A DNA stretch of 64,000 bases, from NCBI GenBank assembly GCA_035369845.1, contig DAOOVD010000001.1, positions 1 to 64,000 of the forward strand. The letters run 5' to 3'. This DNA is from DAOOVD01 sp035369845. Its GTDB lineage: Bacteria; Bacillota; Desulfotomaculia; Desulfotomaculales; Pelotomaculaceae. Below, piece after piece: positions 8,574 through 16,807 of the stretch (the first letter of the stretch is position 1; each line of letters starts with the position of its first letter). The translations under genes were made by a program, and so were the position numbers. The notes under the pieces are model-generated. The model was not told where the DNA came from. It searched no databases and worked only from the letters and a program-made list of their open reading frames with translations.

Positions 8574-9395
8574 ATGGAAATAATTTTTCAGAGGAACTGG
8601 TTTTCCACGGTCAGAGGTGTCCACCGGCGCGATCTGCTGGCCGGGACATACTTGACGGGGACGGATGTGGAGGCTTCCGGCAGGCTGCTTATCGACAGAA
8701 AGACTTTTGTGATAAAGGACGCCTGCTGGGAAGTGTACCGCTCTCCGGGGGGAAAGCTGAACGGCATCAATCCCGTTCCCCGGCTCAAAGGGGTAACGGC
8801 TTACTTCAACGCCGGCGGAGAATTGCGCCGGTCTGTCGGCAACGCGGCCGGCGGACTGGCGAGGGAAATGCTCGCGGAATGCGTCAGGGCCGTCATCCAG
8901 GCCGAAACATTTGTGTACGGCGACAGGGGGTACCCGACCGCGGAGGCTTACGGCGAATACTGGGAGAAGCACTACCTTAACTCCTGCCGTTATTACAGCA
9001 ACCTGCACCGCGTTTCCCGGAAATGGTCCGATTACGTCGGCAATTATTGCCGCGGGGAAAACTTTTTCAACCGGGCAAAATTCTGTTCGATAGCAAAAAA
9101 ACCGGACGGCTTAAAGGCATCAGGAGGTTTGAGCGATTCTTTTCACGAAATGGGCGTGAGTTTTGTTCTCGACCGGGAGGGCAGGGTGACCAGGTGTACC
9201 GGCAATTTCCTCCGGGCGCCCGACCCGGTATGCTTTGAAAACGGGGCTTTTCTCGAAAGATTTACAGGTGTTGTTCTTCCCGGCTGCGGCAAGAAAGAAA
9301 TAGCGGGAATTGTCGGCGGTCCCGGGGGGTGCGATCACCTGGTCGATTTAATAAGCGATCTCGGGAAAGCAGTTAGAGCCGCGGGAGGTTGGTAA
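8574..9395 (+). CDS. DUF2889-like protein of unknown function
   Basis: A 273-residue protein with no catalytic motif that I recognise. It begins IIFQRNWFSTVRGVHRRDLLAGTYLTG and ends with GGPGGCDHLVDLISDLGKAV, which resembles the start and the conserved Gly-Gly-x-x-Gly-Cys-x-His-Leu end of DUF2889 proteins. The middle is rich in Tyr, Arg and Cys (for example CRYYSNLHRVSRKW). No signal peptide or membrane helix is apparent. The gene overlaps the following DUF167 gene by seven bases, so they are probably co-translated. Family assignment is by eye only. Confidence 0.6.
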   Translation: MEIIFQRNWFSTVRGVHRRDLLAGTYLTGTDVEASGRLLIDRKTFVIKDACWEVYRSPGGKLNGINPVPRLKGVTAYFNAGGELRRSVGNAAGGLAREMLAECVRAVIQAETFVYGDRGYPTAEAYGEYWEKHYLNSCRYYSNLHRVSRKWSDYVGNYCRGENFFNRAKFCSIAKKPDGLKASGGLSDSFHEMGVSFVLDREGRVTRCTGNFLRAPDPVCFENGAFLERFTGVVLPGCGKKEIAGIVGGPGGCDHLVDLISDLGKAVRAAGGW

Positions 9396-9694
9396 ACCTG
9401 TCTTTTGTAAGGGAAGAAAAGGACGGGGTATTGTTTAAAGTGAAAGTGCAGCCACGGGCTGCCAGGGACCAGGTGGCGGGAATTTACGGGGATTCAGTCA
9501 AACTTCGTCTGACGGCCCCCCCGGTTGACGGTGAGGCCAACGACGCCTGCCGCGCTTTTATAGCCGGTCTTTTCTCGGTGCCGCGCGCGCGGGTGGAAAT
9601 CGTGTCGGGCCTTGCGAGCCGCAATAAGTTGGTCAAGGTGTACGGCGTCGATATGAAAAAAGCGGCGGAAGTTTTTGGAATGAGGTTTCCTTAA
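9389..9694 (+). CDS. DUF167 (YggU) family protein
   Basis: A 101-residue protein of the small DUF167/YggU family with a known fold but no known role. The hallmark run is KVQPRAARDQVAGI, then LRLTAPPVDGEAND and the closing VEIVSGLASRNKLVKV. The start is uncertain: TTG 9389 overlaps the end of the previous gene, and the GGGAGG at 9383-9388 fits better a few bases further in. yggU often accompanies yggT and yggS; here it lies about 2.6 kb after yggT. The ileS promoter begins about 55 bases after its stop. Confidence 0.9.
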   Translation: MVNLSFVREEKDGVLFKVKVQPRAARDQVAGIYGDSVKLRLTAPPVDGEANDACRAFIAGLFSVPRARVEIVSGLASRNKLVKVYGVDMKKAAEVFGMRFP

Positions 9695-9748
9695 TGGGGC
9701 TTGAGCCGCAGTTGCCGGCAAAGGCTGGTTTTTTTAGAGGAAAGAAAG

Positions 9749-9777
9749 TTGACTGAAAAACGGTTTTTCTATATAAT
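9749..9777 (+). promoter_or_regulatory. sigma-A-type promoter for the ileS T-box leader
   Basis: TTGACT (9749-9754) and a perfect TATAAT (9772-9777) are separated by 17 bases, placing the transcript start near 9784, just before the T-box stem I. Confidence 0.85.
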
Positions 9778-9783
9778 ATTGCA

Positions 9784-10050
9784 TGTCGAACATTTGAGGC
9801 TTATGAACGGGATAAGTAGGCGGCTGGATCCGCTCAGAGAGCCCGGACAGGGTGGAAGCCGGGTGCGGAAGGCCTCTGAATATCACCCGGGAGGCGCCTG
9901 CTGAAACTCTTGGCGGGGGATTAGGCCAGGCCGGTTCGCCCCCGTTATGGGGCGGCTAAAGAGGTCGACCCTGACCTGCATGCATCTTCAGGGCGTCATT
10001 TAGGGTGGTACCGCGGGTAAAATCCCGTCCCTTCAGGACGGGATTTTTTA
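9784..10050 (+). promoter_or_regulatory. T-box riboswitch, isoleucine type, upstream of ileS
   Basis: The leader shows the stem I base AGTAGGC (from about 9815) pairing with GCCTGCT near 9895-9902. The presumed specifier codon ATC (Ile) is at 9882-9884, followed by A. The T-box core TGGTACCGCG lies at 10006-10015, and an intrinsic terminator follows at once. Uncharged tRNA-Ile is expected to bind the specifier and, through its CCA end, the T-box bulge, favouring the antiterminator so that ileS is made when isoleucyl-tRNA runs low. The identity fits the downstream gene. The exact stem I folding was done by eye. Confidence 0.92.
10021..10050 (+). terminator. T-box-controlled intrinsic terminator
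   Basis: AATCCCGTCC and GGACGGGATT form a 10-base stem around TTCA, followed by a run of T. It competes with the T-box antiterminator that uses the TGGTACCGCG bulge just upstream. Confidence 0.9.
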
Positions 10051-10270
10051 CGTGTCGTCTTTTCTGAAAAAAACCTTTGCGGCGCCGTCTCTTTACAGCC
10101 GCCTCCGCTTGTGATGACGGGATACGGGCAGTCCTTGTGCGGTTACTTGAACTGGGGGGTGAACGTTTTTAACGGAAATCGCCGGCTGCACGGGGGGCAT
10201 CGCCGTCCAGGTCCGCTTCTTCAGACATGCGGACGTTCCTTATGAAAATGTTCCGGTGAGGTGCATTAAA

Positions 10271-13072
10271 ATGGATTACAGCAAGACTTTAAACCTGCCC
10301 AAAACAGATTTTCCGATGAAGGCGAACCTGCCTGAGCGGGAGCCTGAAATCTTGAAATTCTGGGAAGAGATCGATATTTACGCCAGGGTCCGGGAGAAGA
10401 ACAGGGGGCTCCCCAAGTTTATCCTGCACGACGGGCCTCCCTATGCCAACGGAAGCATTCACCTTGGCACCGCTTTGAACAAGATATTGAAGGACATTGT
10501 GGTCAAGTTTCACTCCATGACGGGATATGACGCCCCTTTCGTCCCCGGCTGGGATACCCACGGCCTGCCTATCGAGCAGCAGGCCATCAAGGCTTTCGGT
10601 CTCAACCGCAAAGAGATTCATCCGGTTGAGTTCCGGAAAAAGTGCAGGGAATTCGCCCTCAAATTTGTAGACGTGCAGAGAGAAGAATTCAAGCGGCTCG
10701 GAGTGCGGGGCGAGTGGAACAAGCCCTACCTCACCCTGCTGCCGAGGTTTGAAGCCCGCCAGATAGGAGTTTTCGGGGAAATGGCCAAGAAGGGTTATAT
10801 TTATAAAGGTCTGAAGCCCGTTTACTGGTGCGCTGTTTGTGAAACGGCGCTGGCAGAGGCGGAAGTCGAATACGGCGACAAGCATTCCGATTCCATTTAC
10901 GTTAAATTTCCCGTCAAGGACGGCAAGGACATGCTTCCGGAGAAGGACACTTACGTGGTGATCTGGACTACCACGCCCTGGACGCTGCCGGCCAATCTCG
11001 CCGTCTGCCTGCATCCCGATTTCGGCTATGTTCTGGTGCGTGCGGGCGGGGAAAATTACCTGGTAGCCGGGGATTTGAAGGACGATTTCTTAAAAACCGC
11101 GGGTATCGGAGATGCAGAGGTCGTCAAGGAGTTTAAAGGTTCAGACCTTGAAATGGTGGAGTGTGATCATCCCTTCGTGGACAGGGTTTCCCTGTTGATC
11201 CTGGGCGGGCACGTAACTCTCGACCAGGGAACCGGCTGCGTTCACACAGCTCCCGGCCACGGCCTGGAGGACTTTGCCGTGGGCAGGGAATACGGACTTC
11301 CCGTGCTGTCACCGGTTGACGCCAGGGGTTATTTTACCGGCGAGGGCGGTATCTTTGCCGGCCAGTATTACCTCGATGCCAACAAATCCATCATTGAGGA
11401 ACTGGCGCGGCGCGGATATCTGATGAAACATACCACCATACGGCACCAGTACCCGCACTGCTGGCGCTGCAAAAAGCCGGTTTTCTTCCGTGCTACCGAA
11501 CAGTGGTTCGCCTCGATAGAAGGTTTCCGCAAGGCTGCCTTGGAAGCGATCCGGAAGGTCCGCTGGATTCCGGAATGGGGCGGGGATCGCATCTACAACA
11601 TGGTGGCGAACAGGAGCGACTGGTGCATTTCCCGTCAGCGCAGCTGGGGTGTCCCCATACCTATTTTTTATTGCCGCAGCTGCGGAAAGCCGCTGGTGAA
11701 CGACGAGACAATCAGCCATATACAGGACCTTTTTAGGGAGTACGGCTCCGATATCTGGTTTGCCAGGGAAGCCGGAGATTTGCTGCCGCCCGGTTTCAAA
11801 TGCCCCGGTTGCAATTCGGGGGAGTTTACCAAGGAAACCGACATCATGGATGTATGGTTTGATTCCGGCACCAGCCATTTCGGGGTTCTCGACGATCAGT
11901 CGGTTTGGCCCGACCTGCGCTGGCCCGCCGACCTGTATCTGGAAGGCAGCGATCAGCACCGCGGCTGGTTCAACTCGTCCCTTTCAACTTCTGTTGCCGT
12001 CACCGGTCAAGCACCCTACAGGGCGGTGCTGACTCACGGTTTCGTGGTCGACGAGCAGGGTCGCAAGATGTCCAAATCTCTGGGCAACGTGGTCGATCCC
12101 GTCAAAGTGTCGAAACAGATGGGAGCGGATATTCTCCGCCTGTGGGTCAGTTCCACCGATTACCGTGGAGACCTTGCCCTCTCCCAGAATATTTTGAAGC
12201 AGATGGTCGAAGCCTACCGGAAGATAAGAAATACCTGCCGTTTTCTCCTGGGAAACCTGTACGATTTTGACCCGGCGAGAGACTGTGTAGCCTGCGGCAA
12301 TCTACAGGAAATCGACAGATGGGCGCTGGTGAAGCTGCAGAAACTGATCCGGCGGGTGACTGAAGCATACGGCAACTATGAATACCACGTGGTCTACCAT
12401 GCCGTTCACGGTTTTTGCACCCTTGAAATGAGCGCCCTTTATCTTGACATAATCAAGGATCGCCTTTACACCATGCCTGCCGGCTCCATTGAACGGCGCT
12501 CCGCCCAAACCGTTTTGTATGAGGTGCTGATGTCTTTGGTGCGCCTGCTCGCGCCTGTGCTGACGTTCACTTCGGAGGAGATCTGGCGTTACGTGCCCGG
12601 CGAAAAAGAAGCCGTAAGCGTCCAGCTTACCGATATGCCGGAAGTGAAGGAGGAATTTCTCGATGAGGAACTGGAGCAAAAATGGGAGAGACTCCTGGCT
12701 GTACGAAGCGAGGTCACGAAGGCCCTGGAAGCGGCCCGCCGGGAAAAAATAATCGGCAACTCGCTGGAGGCCGCCGTTGAGTTATATGCCGGCGACGGGC
12801 TGAACAGTTTCCTCCGGCAGATGGACGGGGAACTGGCGACCGTGTTCATCGTTTCGGAGGTTGCCGTGCGCCGTTTCAGCGAACTGACGGAGGATGCGCA
12901 GCGTTCCGAAGTTATACCCGATCTTGCCGTAGCCGTCAAAAAGGCGAAGGGGGGTAAGTGCGAGCGCTGCTGGATGTATCATGAAGGAGTTGGCTCCGAC
13001 GCGGAACACCCAAGCGTCTGCCCCAGGTGTGCCGGCGTATTGAGAGCAAGTGCAAAGGAAAAGCAGACCTGA
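10271..13072 (+). CDS. ileS: isoleucyl-tRNA synthetase
   Basis: A 933-residue class I aminoacyl-tRNA synthetase that charges tRNA-Ile, with an editing domain for valine. It has the HIGH-type motif HLGT (about residue 64), the CP1 editing region (WTTTPWTLPANLA, GTGCVHTAPGHG), KMSKS at about 598-602, an anticodon-binding domain, and a C-terminal zinc finger with CERCWMY and CPRC. The ATG at 10271 is chosen since GGTGAGGTG lies 7-8 bases upstream and MDYSKTLNLPKTDFPM matches family N-termini; GTG 10256 is less likely. It is transcribed through the T-box leader, with about 220 bases of further leader without a recognisable gene. Confidence 0.98.
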   Translation: MDYSKTLNLPKTDFPMKANLPEREPEILKFWEEIDIYARVREKNRGLPKFILHDGPPYANGSIHLGTALNKILKDIVVKFHSMTGYDAPFVPGWDTHGLPIEQQAIKAFGLNRKEIHPVEFRKKCREFALKFVDVQREEFKRLGVRGEWNKPYLTLLPRFEARQIGVFGEMAKKGYIYKGLKPVYWCAVCETALAEAEVEYGDKHSDSIYVKFPVKDGKDMLPEKDTYVVIWTTTPWTLPANLAVCLHPDFGYVLVRAGGENYLVAGDLKDDFLKTAGIGDAEVVKEFKGSDLEMVECDHPFVDRVSLLILGGHVTLDQGTGCVHTAPGHGLEDFAVGREYGLPVLSPVDARGYFTGEGGIFAGQYYLDANKSIIEELARRGYLMKHTTIRHQYPHCWRCKKPVFFRATEQWFASIEGFRKAALEAIRKVRWIPEWGGDRIYNMVANRSDWCISRQRSWGVPIPIFYCRSCGKPLVNDETISHIQDLFREYGSDIWFAREAGDLLPPGFKCPGCNSGEFTKETDIMDVWFDSGTSHFGVLDDQSVWPDLRWPADLYLEGSDQHRGWFNSSLSTSVAVTGQAPYRAVLTHGFVVDEQGRKMSKSLGNVVDPVKVSKQMGADILRLWVSSTDYRGDLALSQNILKQMVEAYRKIRNTCRFLLGNLYDFDPARDCVACGNLQEIDRWALVKLQKLIRRVTEAYGNYEYHVVYHAVHGFCTLEMSALYLDIIKDRLYTMPAGSIERRSAQTVLYEVLMSLVRLLAPVLTFTSEEIWRYVPGEKEAVSVQLTDMPEVKEEFLDEELEQKWERLLAVRSEVTKALEAARREKIIGNSLEAAVELYAGDGLNSFLRQMDGELATVFIVSEVAVRRFSELTEDAQRSEVIPDLAVAVKKAKGGKCERCWMYHEGVGSDAEHPSVCPRCAGVLRASAKEKQT

Positions 13073-13079
13073 TTTTGAA

Positions 13080-13206
13080 GGCGGCCAGGTTTCGCCTTTA
13101 AGCTTGCAGTCAGTGACGTGGTGCGAAGCACCAGAGTGAGCGGTGACAGATCAATGCGAAGAGCCCAAGCGGGCTTTTCAACCTCAAGGTGCTTTGTCAA
13201 CAGCCT
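13080..13206. repeat. intergenic repeat unit (copy 1) at the 3' side of ileS
   Basis: Two short blocks here recur at 31.75-32.01 kb. Block A at 13123-13147 (gcgaagcacc, then gagtgagcggtgac) matches 31989-32014 at all but about two positions. Block B at 13176-13206 (tttcaacc, caagg, ctttg) matches 31772-31801 more loosely. Within the unit there are two perfect small hairpins: GGTGC/GCACC around GAA (13120-13132) and AGCCC/GGGCT around AAGC (13162-13175). Block B supplies the last codons and stop of the reverse-strand VanZ-like gene. What the repeat is remains unknown. Confidence 0.6.
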
Positions 13207-13645
13207 GGCTGCCCCGATCTTGAAAGCGGTTTTTCTCTACGGTTGCCGTCGACAAGCCCTTAACGGCAGCCGGTTTTTTTGATCGCCGTTTTCTTGCCTG
13301 ATAAAGGCTGATGAGAACCGCAGCCGACGCTGCTCCGGCCAGGTCGCTTGCAATATCGGGCAGTTCCGGATTCCGGCCGGGGATGAAAGACTGGTGGTAC
13401 TCGTCGGTGATGCCGTAGATGAGGCTCATCATGACGGCCCAAAGCGGGATGAAACGAACGCGGATTGTTTTTGCCAGGGCATGGCGGTAAAAGGCTGACA
13501 GAAAAAAGTAAGCGAAAAAATGACCCCAGTTTAAATCCCCGAAAAATGGGAATACGGTGCTCAGCTGTTCTCCCGTGCGGCTGGACATAAGGAAAATCGC
13601 CCCCATCCAAACCAGCGAAGGAATCCAGTAGAAAAGCTTTTTCAA
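13184..13645 (-). CDS. VanZ-like family membrane protein
   Basis: A reverse-strand protein of about 153 residues with several hydrophobic segments and the VanZ-like signature ITDEYHQSFIPGRNPELPDIASDLAG. VanZ itself gives teicoplanin resistance, but most homologues are uncharacterised membrane proteins. I prefer the TTG at 13645 because AAGGCGGGG lies eight bases upstream; an ATG at 13669 lacks a ribosome site. The last ~25 residues (basic, then SQAVDKAP) look atypical and are encoded partly in the repeat described at 13080-13206, so the natural C-terminus may have been altered by that element. The gene stands alone between ileS and lspA. Confidence 0.85.
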   Translation of the reverse strand: MKKLFYWIPSLVWMGAIFLMSSRTGEQLSTVFPFFGDLNWGHFFAYFFLSAFYRHALAKTIRVRFIPLWAVMMSLIYGITDEYHQSFIPGRNPELPDIASDLAGAASAAVLISLYQARKRRSKKPAAVKGLSTATVEKNRFQDRGSQAVDKAP

Positions 13646-13817
13646 GATGCCGACCCCGCCTTGTAACATCGTCGTATTTGTTTTAACCGGTTATTAGTAT
13701 ATCATATAAAAGTGAGCGGGTTGCGTGCGGGTTGAAACAACCGGCAGGGCAAAAAAAGTTTTTTCCGGACGACCTGTTCAGGTGAAATATGGTAATATTA
13801 TTAACGGTGGTGTTTTA

Positions 13818-14276
13818 ATGTTTTTTCTGATTACAGCGGCGACGTTCATAATGGATCAGGCTTCCAAAGCCGTTGTGCAGGCTCTGATGTTCCAGGGGGA
13901 ATCGGTTGCCGTGGTCCCGCCTTTCCTTTACTTTACTCTGGTTATGAACCCCGGCGCCGCTTTCGGCCTGCTGGCGTACCGGACTTCCCTGTTTGTAACC
14001 ATTACTGTTTTACTTGTAGCCGGGGTGTTTTGGGGATACAGAAAAATCCCTCCGGGAAAACGGCTGTTGCAGTGCGGGCTCGGTTTGGTGGTCGGCGGCG
14101 CCCTGGGCAACATGACCGACCGCCTTCGTTTCGGCAGGGTGGTCGATTTTCTCGATTTCCGCGTTTGGCCGGTGTTTAACCTGGCGGACACGGCAATCGT
14201 CATCGGAGCCTTCCTGCTCATTCTGGTGTTCATGAAGGACGCCGGGAGGAAAACAAAGAGGGAAAGCGGGTTTTAG
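13818..14276 (+). CDS. lspA: lipoprotein signal peptidase (signal peptidase II)
   Basis: A 152-residue membrane aspartyl protease that removes the signal peptide from diacylated prolipoproteins. Four hydrophobic segments are visible. Conserved motifs are DQASKAVV, NPGAAFG, GGALGNMTDRLRFGRVVDFLDF and FNLADTAIVIG; the Asp of VVDFLDF and the Asp of NLADT are the expected catalytic pair. I chose the ATG at 13818 with GGTGGTG five bases upstream; the frame is open further up but those residues are not family-like. It is followed after five bases by the pseudouridine synthase gene, the usual lspA-rluD pair of Firmicutes. Confidence 0.96.
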   Translation: MFFLITAATFIMDQASKAVVQALMFQGESVAVVPPFLYFTLVMNPGAAFGLLAYRTSLFVTITVLLVAGVFWGYRKIPPGKRLLQCGLGLVVGGALGNMTDRLRFGRVVDFLDFRVWPVFNLADTAIVIGAFLLILVFMKDAGRKTKRESGF

Positions 14277-14281
14277 TACCG

Positions 14282-15280
14282 GTGGATTCCTTTTATGTGG
14301 AAGAAGAAGAGGCCGGAAAAAGGCTGGACGTTTTTTTAGCAGGCGAGGTCAAGGAGCTTACCCGTACACACATCCAGAAATTGATCGGGGACGGGCTGGT
14401 GACGGTGAACGGGGTGGCGGTCCGGGCCAGCTACAAGATCAGGCCGGGTGACGTGATTATTACGCAGGTTCCCGAGCCGGAGGGGCTGGAGATAAAGGCG
14501 GAGCCCATTCCTCTGGATGTTTATTACGAAGACGCTGACGTTATAGTGGTCAACAAGCCCCGCGGGATGGTGGTTCATCCCGCTGAAGGAAATTATTCGG
14601 GAACGCTTGTGAACGCCCTTCTTTACCACTGCAGCGATCTTTCCGGGATAAACGGGGTGATCCGTCCCGGCATCGTTCACCGGCTTGACAAGGACACTTC
14701 CGGGCTGATTATGGCGGCTAAGAACGATGATGCCCATTTGAACCTGGCCGGGCAGTTGAAAGACCGGTCGGTGAAACGGCGCTATCTCGCCCTGGTGCAC
14801 GGGCGGGTCAGGGAGCAGAACGGTATAATCGACGCGCCGATTGGACGCGACCCGCGCGACAGGCAAAAGATGGCGGTGGTTTATAAAAATTCCAGGAACG
14901 CTGTAACAAGATACAGTGTCCTGGCACGTTTTACCGGCTATACATACGTCGAGCTCGTACTGGGAACCGGCCGCACGCACCAGATCAGAGTGCACATGTC
15001 CTACATAGGGCATCCCCTGGTCGGCGATACCAAATACGGCCCTTCCCGGCCGCATTTTTCTCTCAACGGGCAGTTTCTTCACGCTGCGGTGCTCGGCTTC
15101 AGGCACCCGCGCACGGGAGAATACCTTGAATTCAAAGCCCCCTTGCCGGATGTGCTGCGGGATATTTTGGAAAAATTAACGCCTGAAGATACCTTTCAGT
15201 CCCAGGAAAAGGGCTGCCAACCCGGATGCCATCAGCGGCCCGACGGGAACCCCGTGCAAAAAAACAATGCCCAGAATTGA
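14282..15280 (+). CDS. RluA/RluD-family pseudouridine synthase
   Basis: A 332-residue RNA-modifying enzyme. An N-terminal S4 domain (about 10-70; RLDVFLAGEVKELTRTHIQKLI) is followed by the catalytic domain with HRLDKDTSGLIMAAK, where the Asp is the nucleophile, and by GRTHQIRVHMSYIGHPLVGD and LHAAVLGFRHP. It likely isomerises uridines in 23S rRNA, but the target cannot be read from sequence. Family proteins end near residue 300 (FKAPLPDVLRDILEKL). The extra ~33 residues here come from reading into the antisense of the convergent DUF441 gene, giving a 105-base tail-to-tail overlap. The start is GTG with a weak ribosome site. Confidence 0.94.
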   Translation: MDSFYVEEEEAGKRLDVFLAGEVKELTRTHIQKLIGDGLVTVNGVAVRASYKIRPGDVIITQVPEPEGLEIKAEPIPLDVYYEDADVIVVNKPRGMVVHPAEGNYSGTLVNALLYHCSDLSGINGVIRPGIVHRLDKDTSGLIMAAKNDDAHLNLAGQLKDRSVKRRYLALVHGRVREQNGIIDAPIGRDPRDRQKMAVVYKNSRNAVTRYSVLARFTGYTYVELVLGTGRTHQIRVHMSYIGHPLVGDTKYGPSRPHFSLNGQFLHAAVLGFRHPRTGEYLEFKAPLPDVLRDILEKLTPEDTFQSQEKGCQPGCHQRPDGNPVQKNNAQN

Positions 15281-15631
15281 ACCGAGCATCAGCCCGAAAA
15301 TTATTTCCGGGTCAATTTTAAGCAGTTGCAGGCCCCGGGTGTTCAGGCAGGTTGCCAGCGCGCCTCCTGCAATGGCCAGTATTCCCGGAAGAGAAGTGAG
15401 GTTGTATATTATATCACGCTCCGACACTTTGCCGTTGGACAGGGGGACGAGGATTGAAAGAAGCAGGAATAGAAGGCCGAGTTCCAGGCCGCGCCTCTCC
15501 AGGAGGGGAAACATGATATTGATGTTGGCGAATTTCAGGATTAACAGAACACAGGTCGCTGTCGCAATCAAGTTTGAATGTGCCAGTATCCCGACTAAAA
15601 GCAAGACTACCAGCACGTTTGATCCGGACAA
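15176..15631 (-). CDS. DUF441 (UPF0756, YtwI/YeaL) family membrane protein
   Basis: A reverse-strand integral membrane protein of about 151 residues with four or more hydrophobic helices and the family end motif DPEIIFGLMLGSILGIVFLHGVPVGPL. Function unknown. The frame is open to 15766, but I prefer the TTG at 15631: AGCGGGG lies just upstream, the N-terminus then begins directly with a hydrophobic helix as in the family, and the length matches the usual ~150 residues. It overlaps the tail of the pseudouridine synthase gene on the opposite strand. The 165 bases between it and the next reverse gene hold a perfect 8-base hairpin (15731-15750) without a T tract. Confidence 0.9.
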   Translation of the reverse strand: MSGSNVLVVLLLVGILAHSNLIATATCVLLILKFANINIMFPLLERRGLELGLLFLLLSILVPLSNGKVSERDIIYNLTSLPGILAIAGGALATCLNTRGLQLLKIDPEIIFGLMLGSILGIVFLHGVPVGPLMASGLAALFLGLKGIFRR

Positions 15632-15796
15632 TGATATCCCCGCTTTTTTAATTTTTTTATGTATATGCTTCTGCCGGCGCATTAAGACCAAACAGACGGG
15701 CGAGGATGCCTGGTGCCTGCCGGGTTCGCCGGCGGCCGAATGCGGCCGCCCTTGTCCGGCACCCATCTTTCACCGGAAAAGCGGAAAAAGGGGGAA

Positions 15797-16609
15797 CTAT
15801 CTGACTTTGCCGCAGACGGACCTGAGTGTGTCGCTCCGCATGCCCACCCTTAAGGCTTCAAGTGAAAGGACTTCGTGTGGCTGTATATTGCCCAGATTAA
15901 CATCGGGACCGAATCTCAAAATTAATTCCTGCTGCTGTTCTTTCAGGGGAGCCTCCCATATCAACCGCCGGTGGCCTCCGGCAGCTGAAAGCAGATCTTC
16001 CATTCCGTTCAGCAACAGTTTTCCGTCCCGGTCGTAAAAGCCGGCGTTTTTACCCGACTCCCTGCCCTCTACAATAACCTTGCAGGCGCCGTTCTTCAGA
16101 TCATCCCGGATTTGTTGCGCATAGACGCGCGGGTCCGCCATATCCCCCGCGTTTTTTTTGCCCACCTCGGTCAGCACCTTCAGATCCATACCCGCGGCCA
16201 GGCTTATTGCGTTTGCTCTCACCTCCCGGGACAGGTCGATGGTCCCGTCCGAAATTTCTATGGTGGTGTAGCCGAGGCTTTTGGCTGTCATCAAATATTC
16301 CTTCACTTTTCCCTGTAGAACGGCGATTTCAAAAAATGTTCCACCCGGGTAAATATCGATCCCGAAACTTTTTACAAGGTTGATCTTTTCCTCAAGGAGT
16401 TCCTGGCTGTACAACGCCGATGTCCCGAAACCAAGCTTGATGAAGTCTATGTAATTTCCGGCAGTATGGAGCAGGTCTCCGGTTTCACCCAGCCCCAGGC
16501 CTTTGTCGATAACCATTGTCAGACCTTGTTCCCTGGGTTTGCCGGTTCGGCCGTCCAGAGGAAAACGCAGCATGCCGAGCCATATGTTGGCAAGTGCTTG
16601 TCTGCTCAT
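15797..16609 (-). CDS. phosphosulfolactate synthase family protein (ComA-like)
   Basis: A reverse-strand TIM-barrel protein of 270 residues. Its motifs IDFIKLGFGTSALY, DIYPGGTFFEIA, GYTTIEISDGTIDL and LTEVGKKNAGD match (2R)-phospho-3-sulfolactate synthase, which adds sulfite to phosphoenolpyruvate. In methanogens this is the first step to coenzyme M. In Bacillus a homologue (yitD) takes part in making sulfolactate for spores. The ATG at 16609 is preferred because GAAAGGGG sits six bases upstream; an in-frame ATG at 16639 is less likely. No comB, comC or sulfolactate dehydrogenase gene lies in the window. It is divergent from yqhV across an AT-rich palindrome. Confidence 0.88.
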   Translation of the reverse strand: MSRQALANIWLGMLRFPLDGRTGKPREQGLTMVIDKGLGLGETGDLLHTAGNYIDFIKLGFGTSALYSQELLEEKINLVKSFGIDIYPGGTFFEIAVLQGKVKEYLMTAKSLGYTTIEISDGTIDLSREVRANAISLAAGMDLKVLTEVGKKNAGDMADPRVYAQQIRDDLKNGACKVIVEGRESGKNAGFYDRDGKLLLNGMEDLLSAAGGHRRLIWEAPLKEQQQELILRFGPDVNLGNIQPHEVLSLEALRVGMRSDTLRSVCGKVR

Positions 16610-16681
16610 TTTCGAGCCCCTTTCCCAGTTTTTCGCCAAGCCGGTGAGCAGTCCGGCACCTCCTTTTCAACCGGCAGGTTC

Positions 16682-16707
16682 TTTTTTAAAATATTCATTT
16701 TAAAAAA
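16682..16707. repeat. AT-rich perfect inverted repeat between divergent genes
   Basis: TTTTTTAAAAT (16682-16692) and ATTTTAAAAAA (16697-16707) are exact reverse complements around ATTC. The palindrome sits in the 198-base space between the divergent phosphosulfolactate synthase and yqhV genes. It could be an operator, a DNA-curvature element or chance in AT-rich sequence. No clear -10/-35 boxes were found next to it. Confidence 0.5.
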
Positions 16708-16807
16708 AAGGGTTACACCGGGATTTTATGCCGCCGGTGTTAACCGGCAGACATTTATTCTCACGGCGCGGCATAAGGAATTTTAAAAAAGATCGGGAGG
16801 GGTTCTC

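Noticed and set aside
9701..9904. Open frame of 67 codons before ileS
   Set aside because: It lies across the promoter and stem I of the T-box and has no protein-like character or ribosome site.
15267..16037. Long + strand open frame opposite DUF441 and the phosphosulfolactate synthase
   Set aside because: It is the antisense of two clearly recognisable reverse genes.
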